Positions 28,279 through 36,495 of a stretch of DNA of 64,000 nt are shown here, one piece after another. How positions within the stretch are numbered: the stretch's first letter is position 1; every line of letters starts with the position of its first letter. Origin of the DNA: Bradyrhizobium aeschynomenes (GTDB taxonomy: Bacteria > Pseudomonadota > Alphaproteobacteria > Rhizobiales > Xanthobacteraceae); the NCBI RefSeq assembly GCF_013178945.1, contig NZ_JABFDM010000001.1, forward strand, positions 372,001 through 436,000. The letters are read 5' to 3'. The notes under the pieces are model-generated. The model had not been told where the DNA came from, ran no database searches, and was given only the letters and a program-made list of their open reading frames with translations. The position numbers and the translations under genes were made by a program.

Positions 28279-28974
28279 TCAGCGCGTGACGCGGCCGAGA
28301 TCCGCGCGGCGCTCCATCGGCAGCACGATCACCTTGGCCCCGACATTGACGCGCGAATACAGGTCGATGACGTCCTGATTGGTCAGGCGGATGCAGCCCG
28401 ACGAAACATGCGTGCCGATCGTCTCGGGCGCGTTGGTGCCGTGGATGCGATAGACCGTGCCGCCGAGATACATCGCGCGGGCGCCGAGCGGATTGCCGGG
28501 TCCGCCGGCCATGTGGCGCGGCAGATAGGGCTGGCGGGCGATCATCTCCGGCGGCGGGGTCCAATCCGGCCATTCGGCCTTCTTCGTGACCGACTGCACG
28601 CCCGACCAGGTGAAGCCGTCGCGGCCGACACCGATGCCGTAGCGCATGGCCTGGCCGTTGCCGAGCACGTAGTACAAATACTTGTTGGGCGTGTCGATCA
28701 CGACCGTGCCCGGCGCCTCACGGGTCGCGTAGCTCACGACCTGGCGGCGCAACCGCGCCGGCAACTCATAGGCGCTGGCCTCGTCCTCGCGCGGATTGAT
28801 GGTCTGCGGCGCCAACCCGGGCGGCTCATAGCTCGCGACCGGCGGCAGCAGGAACGGGAACGGCAGCGGTGCCGGGGGCGCGGCCTTCGCCGGGGCTGCG
28901 GCCGCGAAGACGCAGGCGACGAGCGCGCCGAGAAGAAATTTGGATTGCGAACGGACTGTGCCTGACGCGAACAT
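28279..28974 (-). CDS. L,D-transpeptidase (YkuD family)
   Basis: A 231-residue exported protein with a signal peptide (about residues 10-35, LLGALVACVFAAAAPAKA). The YkuD catalytic domain follows, with YGIGVGRDGFTWSG, YRIHGTNAPETIGTHVSSGCIRL carrying the active-site His and Cys, and NQDVIDLY. It should form 3-3 cross-links in peptidoglycan or attach lipoproteins. The ATG at 28974 has AGGGG eight bases upstream; an ATG 11 codons earlier is in frame. Confidence 0.94.
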   Translation of the reverse strand: MFASGTVRSQSKFLLGALVACVFAAAAPAKAAPPAPLPFPFLLPPVASYEPPGLAPQTINPREDEASAYELPARLRRQVVSYATREAPGTVVIDTPNKYLYYVLGNGQAMRYGIGVGRDGFTWSGVQSVTKKAEWPDWTPPPEMIARQPYLPRHMAGGPGNPLGARAMYLGGTVYRIHGTNAPETIGTHVSSGCIRLTNQDVIDLYSRVNVGAKVIVLPMERRADLGRVTR

Positions 28975-29323
28975 GGACGTCCCCTGTTTGAATGCTCTCG
29001 CCGCCATCGTCTCCGCCGGCGGATCTGAAATCGGTTGCCTGTCATCATGCTTGGCGCTTCGAGCGGCGCCTCGATCTGCAACTCATAGGGGAGAAAAGTT
29101 TCGGTGCGTTTGCGCGCCCGGTGCAAAACGGTTTCGTGGCTTTAACCGATTGTTTCATGACGGTTTCGCGACAGGCCCGTGCCGCGTCCCTCCGATGACT
29201 CGCTGGGAAAATGGCGGATGACGACAAAAACAGCCTTCGACAGTTCGATGACGTCACACGCCTGAAATAACAATGTCGGAATTTGCGGCCGTTCAGAATC
29301 GCTGCAACTTTCCGGATCGCCTT
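28975..29323. other. Divergent promoter region
   Basis: 349 bases lie between the L,D-transpeptidase (minus) and the glycosyltransferase (plus), or 298 if the glycosyltransferase starts at 29273. It contains a TGACGTCA palindrome at 29245-29252 but no gene, repeat or RNA that I can support. Confidence 0.35.
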
Positions 29324-30379
29324 ATGCGGATCTTAATCGCAACTGACGCCTGGCACCCGCAGGTCAATGGCGTGGTGCGCACGCTGACATCGTTGTCGCG
29401 CGCAGCCGCAGGCCTCGGCGCCGACATCACCTTCCTCACGCCGGAGGGCTTCTCATCGGTCGGTGTGCCGACCTATCCGGGCCTGCGGCTGGCGATCACC
29501 AGGGCGGGCGAGATCGCCCGCCGCATCGAGGCGGCGGCGCCCGACGCCATCCATATCGCGACGGAAGGCACGATCGGCTGGGCGGTGCGGCGCTACTGCC
29601 TGCGCCATGGCCTGCCGTTCACGACGTCCTACACGACGCGCTTTCCGGAGTACGTCTCCGTGCGCACCGGTATTCCCGATGCCGTCGGCTATTGGGTGAT
29701 GCGTCGCTTCCACGACGCCGCCGCGATGACGATGGTCGCGACCAATTCGCTGCGGCAGGAGCTCGCGGGGCGCGGCTTCAAGAAGCTCGGCTTCTGGACG
29801 CGCGGCGTCGATACCAATCTGTTCAATCCCGACGAACCTGCTGTGCTCGATCTGCCGCGGCCGATCTTCCTGTCCGTCGGACGCGTCGCGGTCGAAAAGA
29901 ACCTCGATGCGTTCCTGTCGCTGGATCTGCCGGGCTCGAAGGTCGTGGTCGGCGACGGCCCGGCGAAGGCGGAGCTGGAGCGCCGCTTCCCGACTGCGCA
30001 TTTCCTCGGCGAGAAGAAGGGCAAGGACCTGACCGCGCACATGGCGGCGGCCGACGTCTTCGTGTTTCCGAGCCTGACCGATACGTTCGGCGTGGTTCAG
30101 CTCGAATCGCTCGCCTGCGGCACGCCGGTCGCGGCGTTTCCTGTCACCGGGCCGCTCGACGTCATCGCCGACCATCCGATCGGCGCGATCGATTGGGATC
30201 TGCGCGCGGCCTGCCTGAAGGCGCTGACGATGTCGCGCGAGACCTGCCGGGCGTTCGCGCTCGACCGCTCCTGGGAGAACAGCGCGCGCCAGTTCATCGG
30301 CAACCTCGCCGTGCTGCAGCCGTCGCGCGTCGTGCGTCCGACGCCGGTACTGGCCGGGCAGAGCGCGGTGCGCGGCTGA
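29324..30379 (+). CDS. GT4-family glycosyltransferase, possibly lipid-directed
   Basis: A 351-residue cytosolic or membrane-associated glycosyltransferase. The start MRILIATDAWHPQVNGVVRTL is typical of GT4 enzymes that act on diacylglycerol or phosphatidylinositol; YTTRFPEYVSVR and the C-terminal FPSLTDTFGVVQLESLACGTPVAAF with the catalytic E-x7-E-like motif fit the family. Rhizobial and Agrobacterium relatives make glucosyl- or glucuronosyl-diacylglycerol. The start is set at the conserved MRIL; an ATG at 29273 is in frame. It is 45 bases upstream of a phospholipid methyltransferase gene, which supports a lipid role (inference). Confidence 0.85.
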   Translation: MRILIATDAWHPQVNGVVRTLTSLSRAAAGLGADITFLTPEGFSSVGVPTYPGLRLAITRAGEIARRIEAAAPDAIHIATEGTIGWAVRRYCLRHGLPFTTSYTTRFPEYVSVRTGIPDAVGYWVMRRFHDAAAMTMVATNSLRQELAGRGFKKLGFWTRGVDTNLFNPDEPAVLDLPRPIFLSVGRVAVEKNLDAFLSLDLPGSKVVVGDGPAKAELERRFPTAHFLGEKKGKDLTAHMAAADVFVFPSLTDTFGVVQLESLACGTPVAAFPVTGPLDVIADHPIGAIDWDLRAACLKALTMSRETCRAFALDRSWENSARQFIGNLAVLQPSRVVRPTPVLAGQSAVRG

Positions 30380-30424
30380 ACCTTGCGTGACCCCCATCCA
30401 TTCCAAACGTAGTGAGATGTTACG

Positions 30425-31114
30425 ATGGCAGAAACCATGAAGCTCGACGGTGCGCGGGAGCTCGACTTCGACCGCGAGCAGGTCGAGCAGGCCTATGACC
30501 GCTGGGCGCCGGTCTACGACCTCGTGTTCGGCGGCGTGTTCGAGAAGGGCCGCAAGGCTGCGATATCAGCCACCAACAAGCTCGGCGGGCGCGTGCTCGA
30601 GGTCGGCGTCGGCACCGGCATCTCGCTGCCGCTCTATGCGCCGCATGTGCGCGTGTTCGGCACCGACATCTCAGAGGCGATGCTCGGCAAGGCGATGCGG
30701 CGCGTCGCCGAGCAGCGGCTGAAGAACGTCGAGGGGCTCGCGGTGATGGATGCCGAGAATCTCGACTTCCCGGATGATTCCTTCGACGTCGTGATGGCGC
30801 AATATGTCGTCACTGCCGTGCCGAACCCGGAGGTCGCGCTCGACGAGTTCGCCCGCGTGCTGCGTCCAGGCGGCGAGCTGATCATCCTGACCCGCGTGAG
30901 TGCCGATGACGGCATGCGCCGGGTGATCGAGCAGGCCTTGCAGCCGGTGGTGCGCCGGCTCGGCTTCCGTACCGCCGAATTCGGCTGGTCGCGCTACATG
31001 CGCTGGCTCGCGGGCGCGCAGCGCATGGAGCTGATCGAGCGCCGGCTGATCCCGCCGCTCGGCCATTTCTCGCTGGTCCGCTTCCGAAAGATGGAGCCCG
31101 CCGCCGCGGCCTGA
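30425..31114 (+). CDS. PmtA-type phospholipid N-methyltransferase
   Basis: A 229-residue SAM-dependent methyltransferase. AYDRWAPVYDLVFGGVFEKGRKAA followed by GRVLEVGVGTGISLPLY (SAM motif I), VFGTDISEAML and the DFPDDSFDVVMAQYVVTAVP block is the arrangement of Rhodobacter-type PmtA/PmtX enzymes that methylate phosphatidylethanolamine toward phosphatidylcholine. Bradyrhizobium is known to carry several such paralogues. It lies just after the glycosyltransferase and before a membrane protein; together with the decarboxylase at 33853, which makes phosphatidylethanolamine, it suggests a lipid cluster. Ubiquinone-type C-methylation is less likely. Confidence 0.85.
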   Translation: MAETMKLDGARELDFDREQVEQAYDRWAPVYDLVFGGVFEKGRKAAISATNKLGGRVLEVGVGTGISLPLYAPHVRVFGTDISEAMLGKAMRRVAEQRLKNVEGLAVMDAENLDFPDDSFDVVMAQYVVTAVPNPEVALDEFARVLRPGGELIILTRVSADDGMRRVIEQALQPVVRRLGFRTAEFGWSRYMRWLAGAQRMELIERRLIPPLGHFSLVRFRKMEPAAAA

Positions 31115-31244
31115 TGCCGCGGTGACGTTCCGGCAGTCTCTCAAGTCCCGCGTTCGTGTGTCCAGCGATGTGACAAGTCGATGTTGTCACATCGCCTACA
31201 TCGAATCCCCGTACACGCCTTGCAACTCAGTCCTCGGAGCAACC

Positions 31245-31877
31245 ATGATCAAGCATTTCCTGGAGCAGCTGCGCATCCAGCGCTGGGACGACCATCGCTA
31301 CTATCACCACAGCCGCATCAATCAGAGCCTGCACTTCGTCAGCGCGGTCAGCTTCATGATCGCCTATGTGATGATGGTGTTCGATCCCTTGATCTCGGCG
31401 CTGATCGGCTGGCTGGTGTCGATGACCTCGCGCCAGGCGGGGCACTTCTTCTTCGAGCCGAAGGGCTACGACCACGTCAACCAGGCGACGCACGAGCACA
31501 AGGAGGAGATCAAGGTCGGCTACAATCTGCAGCGCAAGGTCGTGCTGATGTCGATCTGGGCCGCCGCGCCGGTCGTCCTCTATCTGCAGCCGTCGTTCTT
31601 CGGCTTCCTCACGCCCTGGACGTCGGCGATGGATTTCGCCCGCGAGACCGCCAAGCTCTGGCTCGTGATCGGCGTCGGCGGCCTGCTGTTCCGCACCATC
31701 CACCTGTTCTTCATCCGCGACGTCGAGACCGGCCTCGTCTGGATGACGAAGATCATCACCGACCCGTTCAACGATTTCATGCTGTACCGCAAGGCCCCGA
31801 TCGCGCTGCTGCGCGGCGAGCTGATCGATCCGGGTCTGGATCTGATGGGCGAGGGCCTCGAAGAGCAGCACGCCTGA
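31245..31877 (+). CDS. Mpo1/DUF962-like membrane protein (tentative)
   Basis: A 210-residue protein with about four membrane helices. Near the N terminus YYHHSRINQSLHFVSAV, and after two helices SRQAGHFFFEPKGYDHVNQATHEHKEE, repeat the spacing of the conserved H-x-N-x-H and GH-x-x-E positions of DUF962/Mpo1 proteins. Yeast Mpo1 is an iron-dependent dioxygenase for 2-hydroxy fatty acids. The assignment is by pattern and not certain. The ATG at 31245 has GGAG six bases upstream. It ends at a strong terminator, so the plus-strand unit is GT4, PmtA, this gene. Confidence 0.6.
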   Translation: MIKHFLEQLRIQRWDDHRYYHHSRINQSLHFVSAVSFMIAYVMMVFDPLISALIGWLVSMTSRQAGHFFFEPKGYDHVNQATHEHKEEIKVGYNLQRKVVLMSIWAAAPVVLYLQPSFFGFLTPWTSAMDFARETAKLWLVIGVGGLLFRTIHLFFIRDVETGLVWMTKIITDPFNDFMLYRKAPIALLRGELIDPGLDLMGEGLEEQHA

Positions 31878-31902
31878 GCTGGTTCGACGCCCAAAGTGAA
31901 GC

Positions 31903-31927
31903 GATGCCCGGGCCAGTCCCGGGCATC
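31903..31927 (+). terminator. Terminator after the Mpo1-like gene
   Basis: GATGCCCGGG-CCAGT-CCCGGGCATC is a perfect ten-pair stem with a five-base loop 26 bases past the stop codon, followed by GGTGTTTGT. It ends the plus-strand lipid unit. Confidence 0.7.
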
Positions 31928-31983
31928 GGTGTTTGTGGGGACATTCAAGTGAGATCAATCGCGCGCGAGGCCAAGGCGGCAGT

Positions 31984-32145
31984 GCCACCCTCCCCTGGAG
32001 GGGGAGGGTCGACGCGCGCCCAGCGGGCGTCGGGGTGGGGCGATCTCTCCACGGGCACTGAACTGCGTGAAGGGATCACCCCACCCCGCCTTACATGCGG
32101 CTGCGCGCCCCGTAAGGCGACCCTCCCCCTCCAGGGGAGGGTGGC
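31984..32145. repeat. Long palindromic repeat, family C relative
   Basis: GCCACCCTCCCCTGGAGGGG and CCCCTCCAGGGGAGGGTGGC form the outer arms. Inner GCGTCGGGGTGGGG-type and CCCCACCCCG segments also pair in part. The element is between two convergent genes of the lipid cluster. Confidence 0.75.
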
Positions 32146-32152
32146 AGCGCCG

Positions 32153-33817
32153 TCAGCGCCCGACCACGGCGCCGAGCATTTCCTTCAGGATCCGGCGCTT
32201 GATCGCCTTGTTGGTGAGGGTGCCGTCGTTCCACCACCAGCCGTCCTGCTTCATCTTCTCGGCAGCCGCGACGATACGCCTGGTCACCTCGGTGAAATCG
32301 GCGTCGGTGTAGTTAAGGCTGAAGATGAAGCGGCCGGTGCCGACCCAGCTCAGGGCGAGACCCTCGGCGCGCAGATAATATTGCAGCATCCAATTGTAGC
32401 GCGACGGCACGGTGTACTCGACCAGCCAGATCGACTGCATGTTGGACACCCGCACCGGCAGGTCCTTGGCGGTGAGTTCCGCGTTGAGCCTTGCGGCGCG
32501 GCCGTTCCAGCTGTCGTCGAGCCCGTCATAGATGGCGCGGAAGTTCGGGCTGTCGAGCCGGCTCAGGAACTCGTCCATCGCCGTCATCACGTAGGGGTGC
32601 GAATTGAAGGTGCCGCGCGCGAAGCAGATGTCGGCCGGGCGGTCGTCGCGGAAGCGGCGCATGAACTCGCGCTTGCCGCAGACCACGCCGATCGGCAGCC
32701 CGCCGCCGAGGCTCTTGCCGTAGGTCACCATGTCGGCTGTGATGCCGAAATACTCCTGCGCGCCGCCGGGCGCGAGCCGGAAGCCGAGGAACACCTCGTC
32801 GAACAAGAGCACGATGCCGCGCTCCGTGCAGACCTCGCGCAGCCGCTTCAGCCAGGCCGTGTAGGCCGCGCGGTCGTAACGGCCCTTGCGCGAGGAATCG
32901 ACCAGCGCGGAATCCCCGGGCGCGTTGCCGTTCGGATGCAGCGCCTGCAGCGGGTTGACCAGCACGCAGGCGATGTCGCGCCGGGTGCGCAGCACGTGCA
33001 AGGTCCGCTCCGACATTTCGGCCAGGGTGTAGGTCTCGTGCGGCGCGATCGGATTGCCGACGCCGGGCTGCACGTCGCCCCACCAGCCGTGATAGGCGCC
33101 TGCGAAGCGCACCAGATGACTGCGGCCGGTATGATAGCGGGCGAGCCGCACCGCCTGCATCACCGCCTCGGTGCCGGACATGTGGAACGAGACCTCGTCC
33201 ATGCCGGACAATTCCGTCAGCCGCCTCACATTGTCGGCCACGACCGGATGGTACAGCCCGAGCACCGGGCCGAGCGCCTGCGCGCGCCGCTCGGCGGCGG
33301 CGATGCACTCCTTGTAGAAGTCGTAGCCGAAGATGTTGACGCCGTAGGAGCCGGTCAGGTCGTAGAACTGGTTGCCGTCGAGATCGGTGACCGTCACACC
33401 CGACGAGGACTGCATGAACGAGCCGGCGCCGAGCTGCTCCTTGACCAGCTTGCTGTACTGGAACGGCACCCGGTAGGCCTGCGTGAACTGCAAATCGGAG
33501 ATCCGGCTTGCGGCCTCCGCCGTCAGCGCGCGGCTCTTGGCGAACTTCTCCTGGAACAGCGCGCCGAGCCGGAAGAAGCCGTCCTGACGCCGGGTCGCGA
33601 CGTCGGGCGGCGCGCCGTCGGAACGGAAGAACTCGTCGATGTCGAACTCATAGCGCGGGATCAGCTTGGAGATCCGGCGCGACATCTTGGAATGGCCGGC
33701 CAGCGAGCGGTGCTTGGCGCGCGACAGTTCGATGCGGGCCTTGACCTTCGGTGCGACGGCGGCCGTCACGGCAGCGCCAACGGCGAGCGATACATAAGGA
33801 ATCGAGGTTTCCATCAT
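32153..33817 (-). CDS. Membrane-anchored class III aminotransferase, glutamate-1-semialdehyde aminomutase-like
   Basis: A 554-residue PLP enzyme. After a single N-terminal helix (about residues 5-22) and a basic stretch, a fold-type I class III domain starts near residue 110: VTVTDLDGNQFYDLTGSYGVNIFGYDFYKECI, FHMSGTEAVMQAVRLARYHTGRSHLVRFAGAYHGWWGD, LFDEVFLGFRLAPGG and the PLP lysine in VTYGKSLGGGLPIG. It resembles HemL, but the membrane anchor and extra 100 residues make heme synthesis unlikely. The ATG at 33817 is chosen; its start is only 35 bases from that of the divergent psd gene. The substrate may be a lipid-linked or acyl amine (inference). Confidence 0.82.
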   Translation of the reverse strand: MMETSIPYVSLAVGAAVTAAVAPKVKARIELSRAKHRSLAGHSKMSRRISKLIPRYEFDIDEFFRSDGAPPDVATRRQDGFFRLGALFQEKFAKSRALTAEAASRISDLQFTQAYRVPFQYSKLVKEQLGAGSFMQSSSGVTVTDLDGNQFYDLTGSYGVNIFGYDFYKECIAAAERRAQALGPVLGLYHPVVADNVRRLTELSGMDEVSFHMSGTEAVMQAVRLARYHTGRSHLVRFAGAYHGWWGDVQPGVGNPIAPHETYTLAEMSERTLHVLRTRRDIACVLVNPLQALHPNGNAPGDSALVDSSRKGRYDRAAYTAWLKRLREVCTERGIVLLFDEVFLGFRLAPGGAQEYFGITADMVTYGKSLGGGLPIGVVCGKREFMRRFRDDRPADICFARGTFNSHPYVMTAMDEFLSRLDSPNFRAIYDGLDDSWNGRAARLNAELTAKDLPVRVSNMQSIWLVEYTVPSRYNWMLQYYLRAEGLALSWVGTGRFIFSLNYTDADFTEVTRRIVAAAEKMKQDGWWWNDGTLTNKAIKRRILKEMLGAVVGR

Positions 33818-33852
33818 GTCCAAAAGCGCTAACCCCACCTGCTGACAGATTC

Positions 33853-34728
33853 ATGACAGTCAAAAGCCTGATCGCCGCCTTCACCCAACAGGAAGATCTC
33901 AACTTCCTGTTCACCAACCGCGTGCCGCGCGCCGCGCTGACCCGCTTCATGGGCTGGTTCTCCAGAATCGAGAATCCGCTGGTCAGGGATGCCTCGATCG
34001 CGCTGTGGAAGCTGTTCTCCGATCTCGACCTGTCCGAGGCGAAGGAGAGCCACTTCAAGAGCCTGCACGCCTGCTTCACCCGCGAGCTGAAGCCGGGCCT
34101 AAGGCCGTTCGATCCCGATCCCGCCATCGTGACTACGCCGTCCGACGGCATCATCGGCGCGCACGGTACGATCAGGGACGGCGAGCTCTATCAGATCAAG
34201 GGTGCGCCTTATTCTCTGAAGGAGCTGGTCGCCGATCCCGCCGTGGTCGAGACCCATCGCAACGGCAGCTTCGTCACGATCCGGCTGACGTCGAGCATGT
34301 ATCACCGCTTCCATGCGCCGGCGGACATGACGCTCGAGCATGTCAGCCTGATCCATGGCGACGTCTGGAACGTCAATCCGATCGCGCTGAAGCGCGTCGA
34401 GCGGCTGTTCTGCAAGAACGAGCGCGCCGTGATCCGCACCCGTCTCGCAACCGGCGAGCCGCTCACCATCGTCCCGGTCGCCGCGATCCTTGTCGCGAGC
34501 ATCCGCCTGCATGCGCTCGACCGCGTATTGAACGCGCAGACCGAGCGGCCGCTCGCCTACAGCTGTAACGAGAGCGTGCGCAAGGGCGACGAGCTCGGCT
34601 GGTTCGAGCACGGCTCGACCATCATCCTGCTCGCGCCCGGCGACTTCACGTTCTGCCCTGACGTCGCGGAGGGCGCACGCATCCGCGCCGGCCAGCCACT
34701 GTGGCGCAGGCGCGTCGCCGCCGGTTGA
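33853..34728 (+). CDS. psd: Phosphatidylserine decarboxylase proenzyme
   Basis: A 291-residue enzyme that makes phosphatidylethanolamine. VTTPSDGIIGAHG, the YHRFHAPADMTLEHV histidine/aspartate region and NERAVIRTRLATGEPLTIVPVAAILVASI are typical. WFEHGSTIILL holds the GST site of self-cleavage that forms the pyruvoyl cofactor. The length and the N-terminal LNFLFTNRVPRAALTRFMGWFSRIENP match the longer bacterial type. Another Psd gene usually occurs with pssA in rhizobia, so this could be a second copy. It is divergent from the aminotransferase across 35 bases. Confidence 0.93.
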   Translation: MTVKSLIAAFTQQEDLNFLFTNRVPRAALTRFMGWFSRIENPLVRDASIALWKLFSDLDLSEAKESHFKSLHACFTRELKPGLRPFDPDPAIVTTPSDGIIGAHGTIRDGELYQIKGAPYSLKELVADPAVVETHRNGSFVTIRLTSSMYHRFHAPADMTLEHVSLIHGDVWNVNPIALKRVERLFCKNERAVIRTRLATGEPLTIVPVAAILVASIRLHALDRVLNAQTERPLAYSCNESVRKGDELGWFEHGSTIILLAPGDFTFCPDVAEGARIRAGQPLWRRRVAAG

Positions 34729-34836
34729 ATGTGACATCGGCACCACCGACATCTCGATTTCGCCGTTGCGCGCCGCCATATCCTGGCGTTGAACTGGCGA
34801 ATCAACGGGCTGCAACCCCGTGGTGTGGGAGAGGTG

Positions 34837-35841
34837 ATGGCGAGAGCGCCGATCATGGCGGCAGGTGGCATCGTGCTGCGGCGGGAGCAACCGCCGCGGA
34901 TCGCGGTCGTGCGCCTGCGCAAGCGCGACGAATGGGTGCTGCCGAAGGGCAAGCTCGACGACGGCGAGACGCCGCGCGATGCTGCCAAGCGCGAGGTGCT
35001 GGAGGAGACCGGTCACAAGGTGACGGTGCATGAATTCCTCGGCACCCTGGTCCATGACACCGGCACCCGCTCCAAGGTCGTGCACTATTGGCGGATGGAA
35101 GCGATCGGCACGCAGACGCAGCCGCTGATGGACGACGTCCGCGCCGTCGACTGGCTGACGCTCGATGCCGCGGTCGAGCGGCTGTCGCGCGATCACGAGA
35201 GGACGTTCCTGGAAACGGTCGGCCCCTACGCGCTTGCCGGACTGATCCGCAAGGCCAAGGCCAAGCCGGCGCTGGAGCCCAAGGCAGCCGTTGAAAAGCC
35301 CGCGATCGAGCAGGCCGCAGACGACAAGCCGGTGATCGAAAGAGCGACGGTGGAAAAGGCACCGGCCGAAAAGCCCGCGACGGCCAAGCGGCGCCGCGGC
35401 CGCGTGGCGCAGCCCGCCCCGTCGGAGCTGCCGGCAGTGCGGCCTGCTGCGGCCGAGCCGGAGGCGATCCCGGAGATCGCACGCGAGCCCGCGCTCGATG
35501 CAACGTCCCAGCTGGATCGCCCGGAGTCCGGTGCTTCCGAGATGGTCGCGCCGCTGTCGGACGCGGAGCCCGTGGTCGCGCCGCCAACGGAGCGCGTGCC
35601 GGCTGATCTCGAACGCATCGAGGCCGTGGCGGCCGCGATCAAATCCCTGGTGCCCGCACCCTCGGAGCCGGCCGCCGAGGGCAACCGTCAGAGCGAGGCC
35701 ACGCCGCATCCCGACACGCCGCGTCCCGACTTGGAGGCTGAGTTGCAGGACGGCGCCACAACCGCCACGGACGCGCCGGATGGCGGTGGCCGGCGCAGTC
35801 TGGCGCAGAAGATGCGGGCCTGGCTCGGCCGCGCCGCCTGA
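34837..35841 (+). CDS. Nudix hydrolase with long disordered C-terminal extension
   Basis: A 334-residue protein. Residues 5-135 are a Nudix domain (AAGGIVLRR, and the complete Nudix box G-x5-E-x7-REVLEETG at about 37-60), which hydrolyses nucleoside diphosphate-linked compounds; the beginning WVLPKGKLDDGET is typical of diadenosine polyphosphate or ADP-ribose type enzymes. Residues 150-334 are Ala/Pro/Glu-rich, contain the basic patch KRRRGR, and end in QKMRAWLGRAA. The ATG at 34837 has GGGAGAGG nearby. It lies 108 bases after psd on the same strand. Confidence 0.9.
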   Translation: MARAPIMAAGGIVLRREQPPRIAVVRLRKRDEWVLPKGKLDDGETPRDAAKREVLEETGHKVTVHEFLGTLVHDTGTRSKVVHYWRMEAIGTQTQPLMDDVRAVDWLTLDAAVERLSRDHERTFLETVGPYALAGLIRKAKAKPALEPKAAVEKPAIEQAADDKPVIERATVEKAPAEKPATAKRRRGRVAQPAPSELPAVRPAAAEPEAIPEIAREPALDATSQLDRPESGASEMVAPLSDAEPVVAPPTERVPADLERIEAVAAAIKSLVPAPSEPAAEGNRQSEATPHPDTPRPDLEAELQDGATTATDAPDGGGRRSLAQKMRAWLGRAA

Positions 35842-35985
35842 GCCTTATTCGACGTCGATGGATACGGGCAGGCGGCGGGCCCTCCCGCGCGACTTTTGGC
35901 GGTTGCCGCTGTCCGCCGCCCGAAAATTGCTGAGAACCAATCGCGCCATTGCGGGTTGATGCGGGTCCGTCAACGGAGACCCCGC

Positions 35986-36495
35986 ATGAGCCCGTCGCGC
36001 GAGAGTGCCGCACCTCTCACCAAGCCTGCCCCGCTGTCCGTCACCTTGCGGATCAATGGGGAAAGCCGCACGCTGTCGGTGGCGCCCTGGACCACGCTGC
36101 TCGACCTCCTGCGCAATCATCTCGATCTCACCGGCACCAAGAAGGGCTGCGACCACGGTCAATGCGGCGCCTGCACGGTGCTGATCGATGGCCGCCGCGC
36201 ACTGTCATGTCTGACGCTTGCGGTGATGAAGGACGGCGCGGAGATCACCACCATCGAGGGCCTCGCCAAGGGCGACGAGCTGCATCCGCTGCAGCAGGCC
36301 TTCATCGATCACGATGCCTTCCAATGCGGATATTGCACGCCGGGCCAGATCTGCTCGGCCGCCGGCCTGATCGCCGAGGGCAAGGCGAAGACGAGGGAGG
36401 AGATCCGCGAGCTGATGAGCGGCAACATCTGCCGTTGCGGTGCCTATCCGAACATCGTCGGCGCGATCGAGCAGGCCATGGGAGGCGGCCGATGA
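35986..36495 (+). CDS. Molybdenum hydroxylase iron-sulfur subunit (PaoA-like)
   Basis: A 169-residue subunit with two 2Fe-2S centres. The plant-ferredoxin-type site is GCDHGQCGACTVLIDGRRALSC; the second is CGYCTPGQICSAAGLI plus NICRCGAYPNIVGAI. It transfers electrons in the xanthine oxidase family. Unlike E. coli PaoA no Tat signal peptide is present, so the complex should be cytoplasmic. The ATG at 35986 has GGAG eight bases upstream. It overlaps the FAD subunit gene by four bases. Confidence 0.95.
   Translation: MSPSRESAAPLTKPAPLSVTLRINGESRTLSVAPWTTLLDLLRNHLDLTGTKKGCDHGQCGACTVLIDGRRALSCLTLAVMKDGAEITTIEGLAKGDELHPLQQAFIDHDAFQCGYCTPGQICSAAGLIAEGKAKTREEIRELMSGNICRCGAYPNIVGAIEQAMGGGR

Noticed and set aside
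31181..33832. An 883-codon open frame on the plus strand across the Mpo1-like and aminotransferase genes
   Set aside because: It is antisense or out of frame to well-supported genes, has arginine/histidine-rich composition and no domain; it is open because of high GC.
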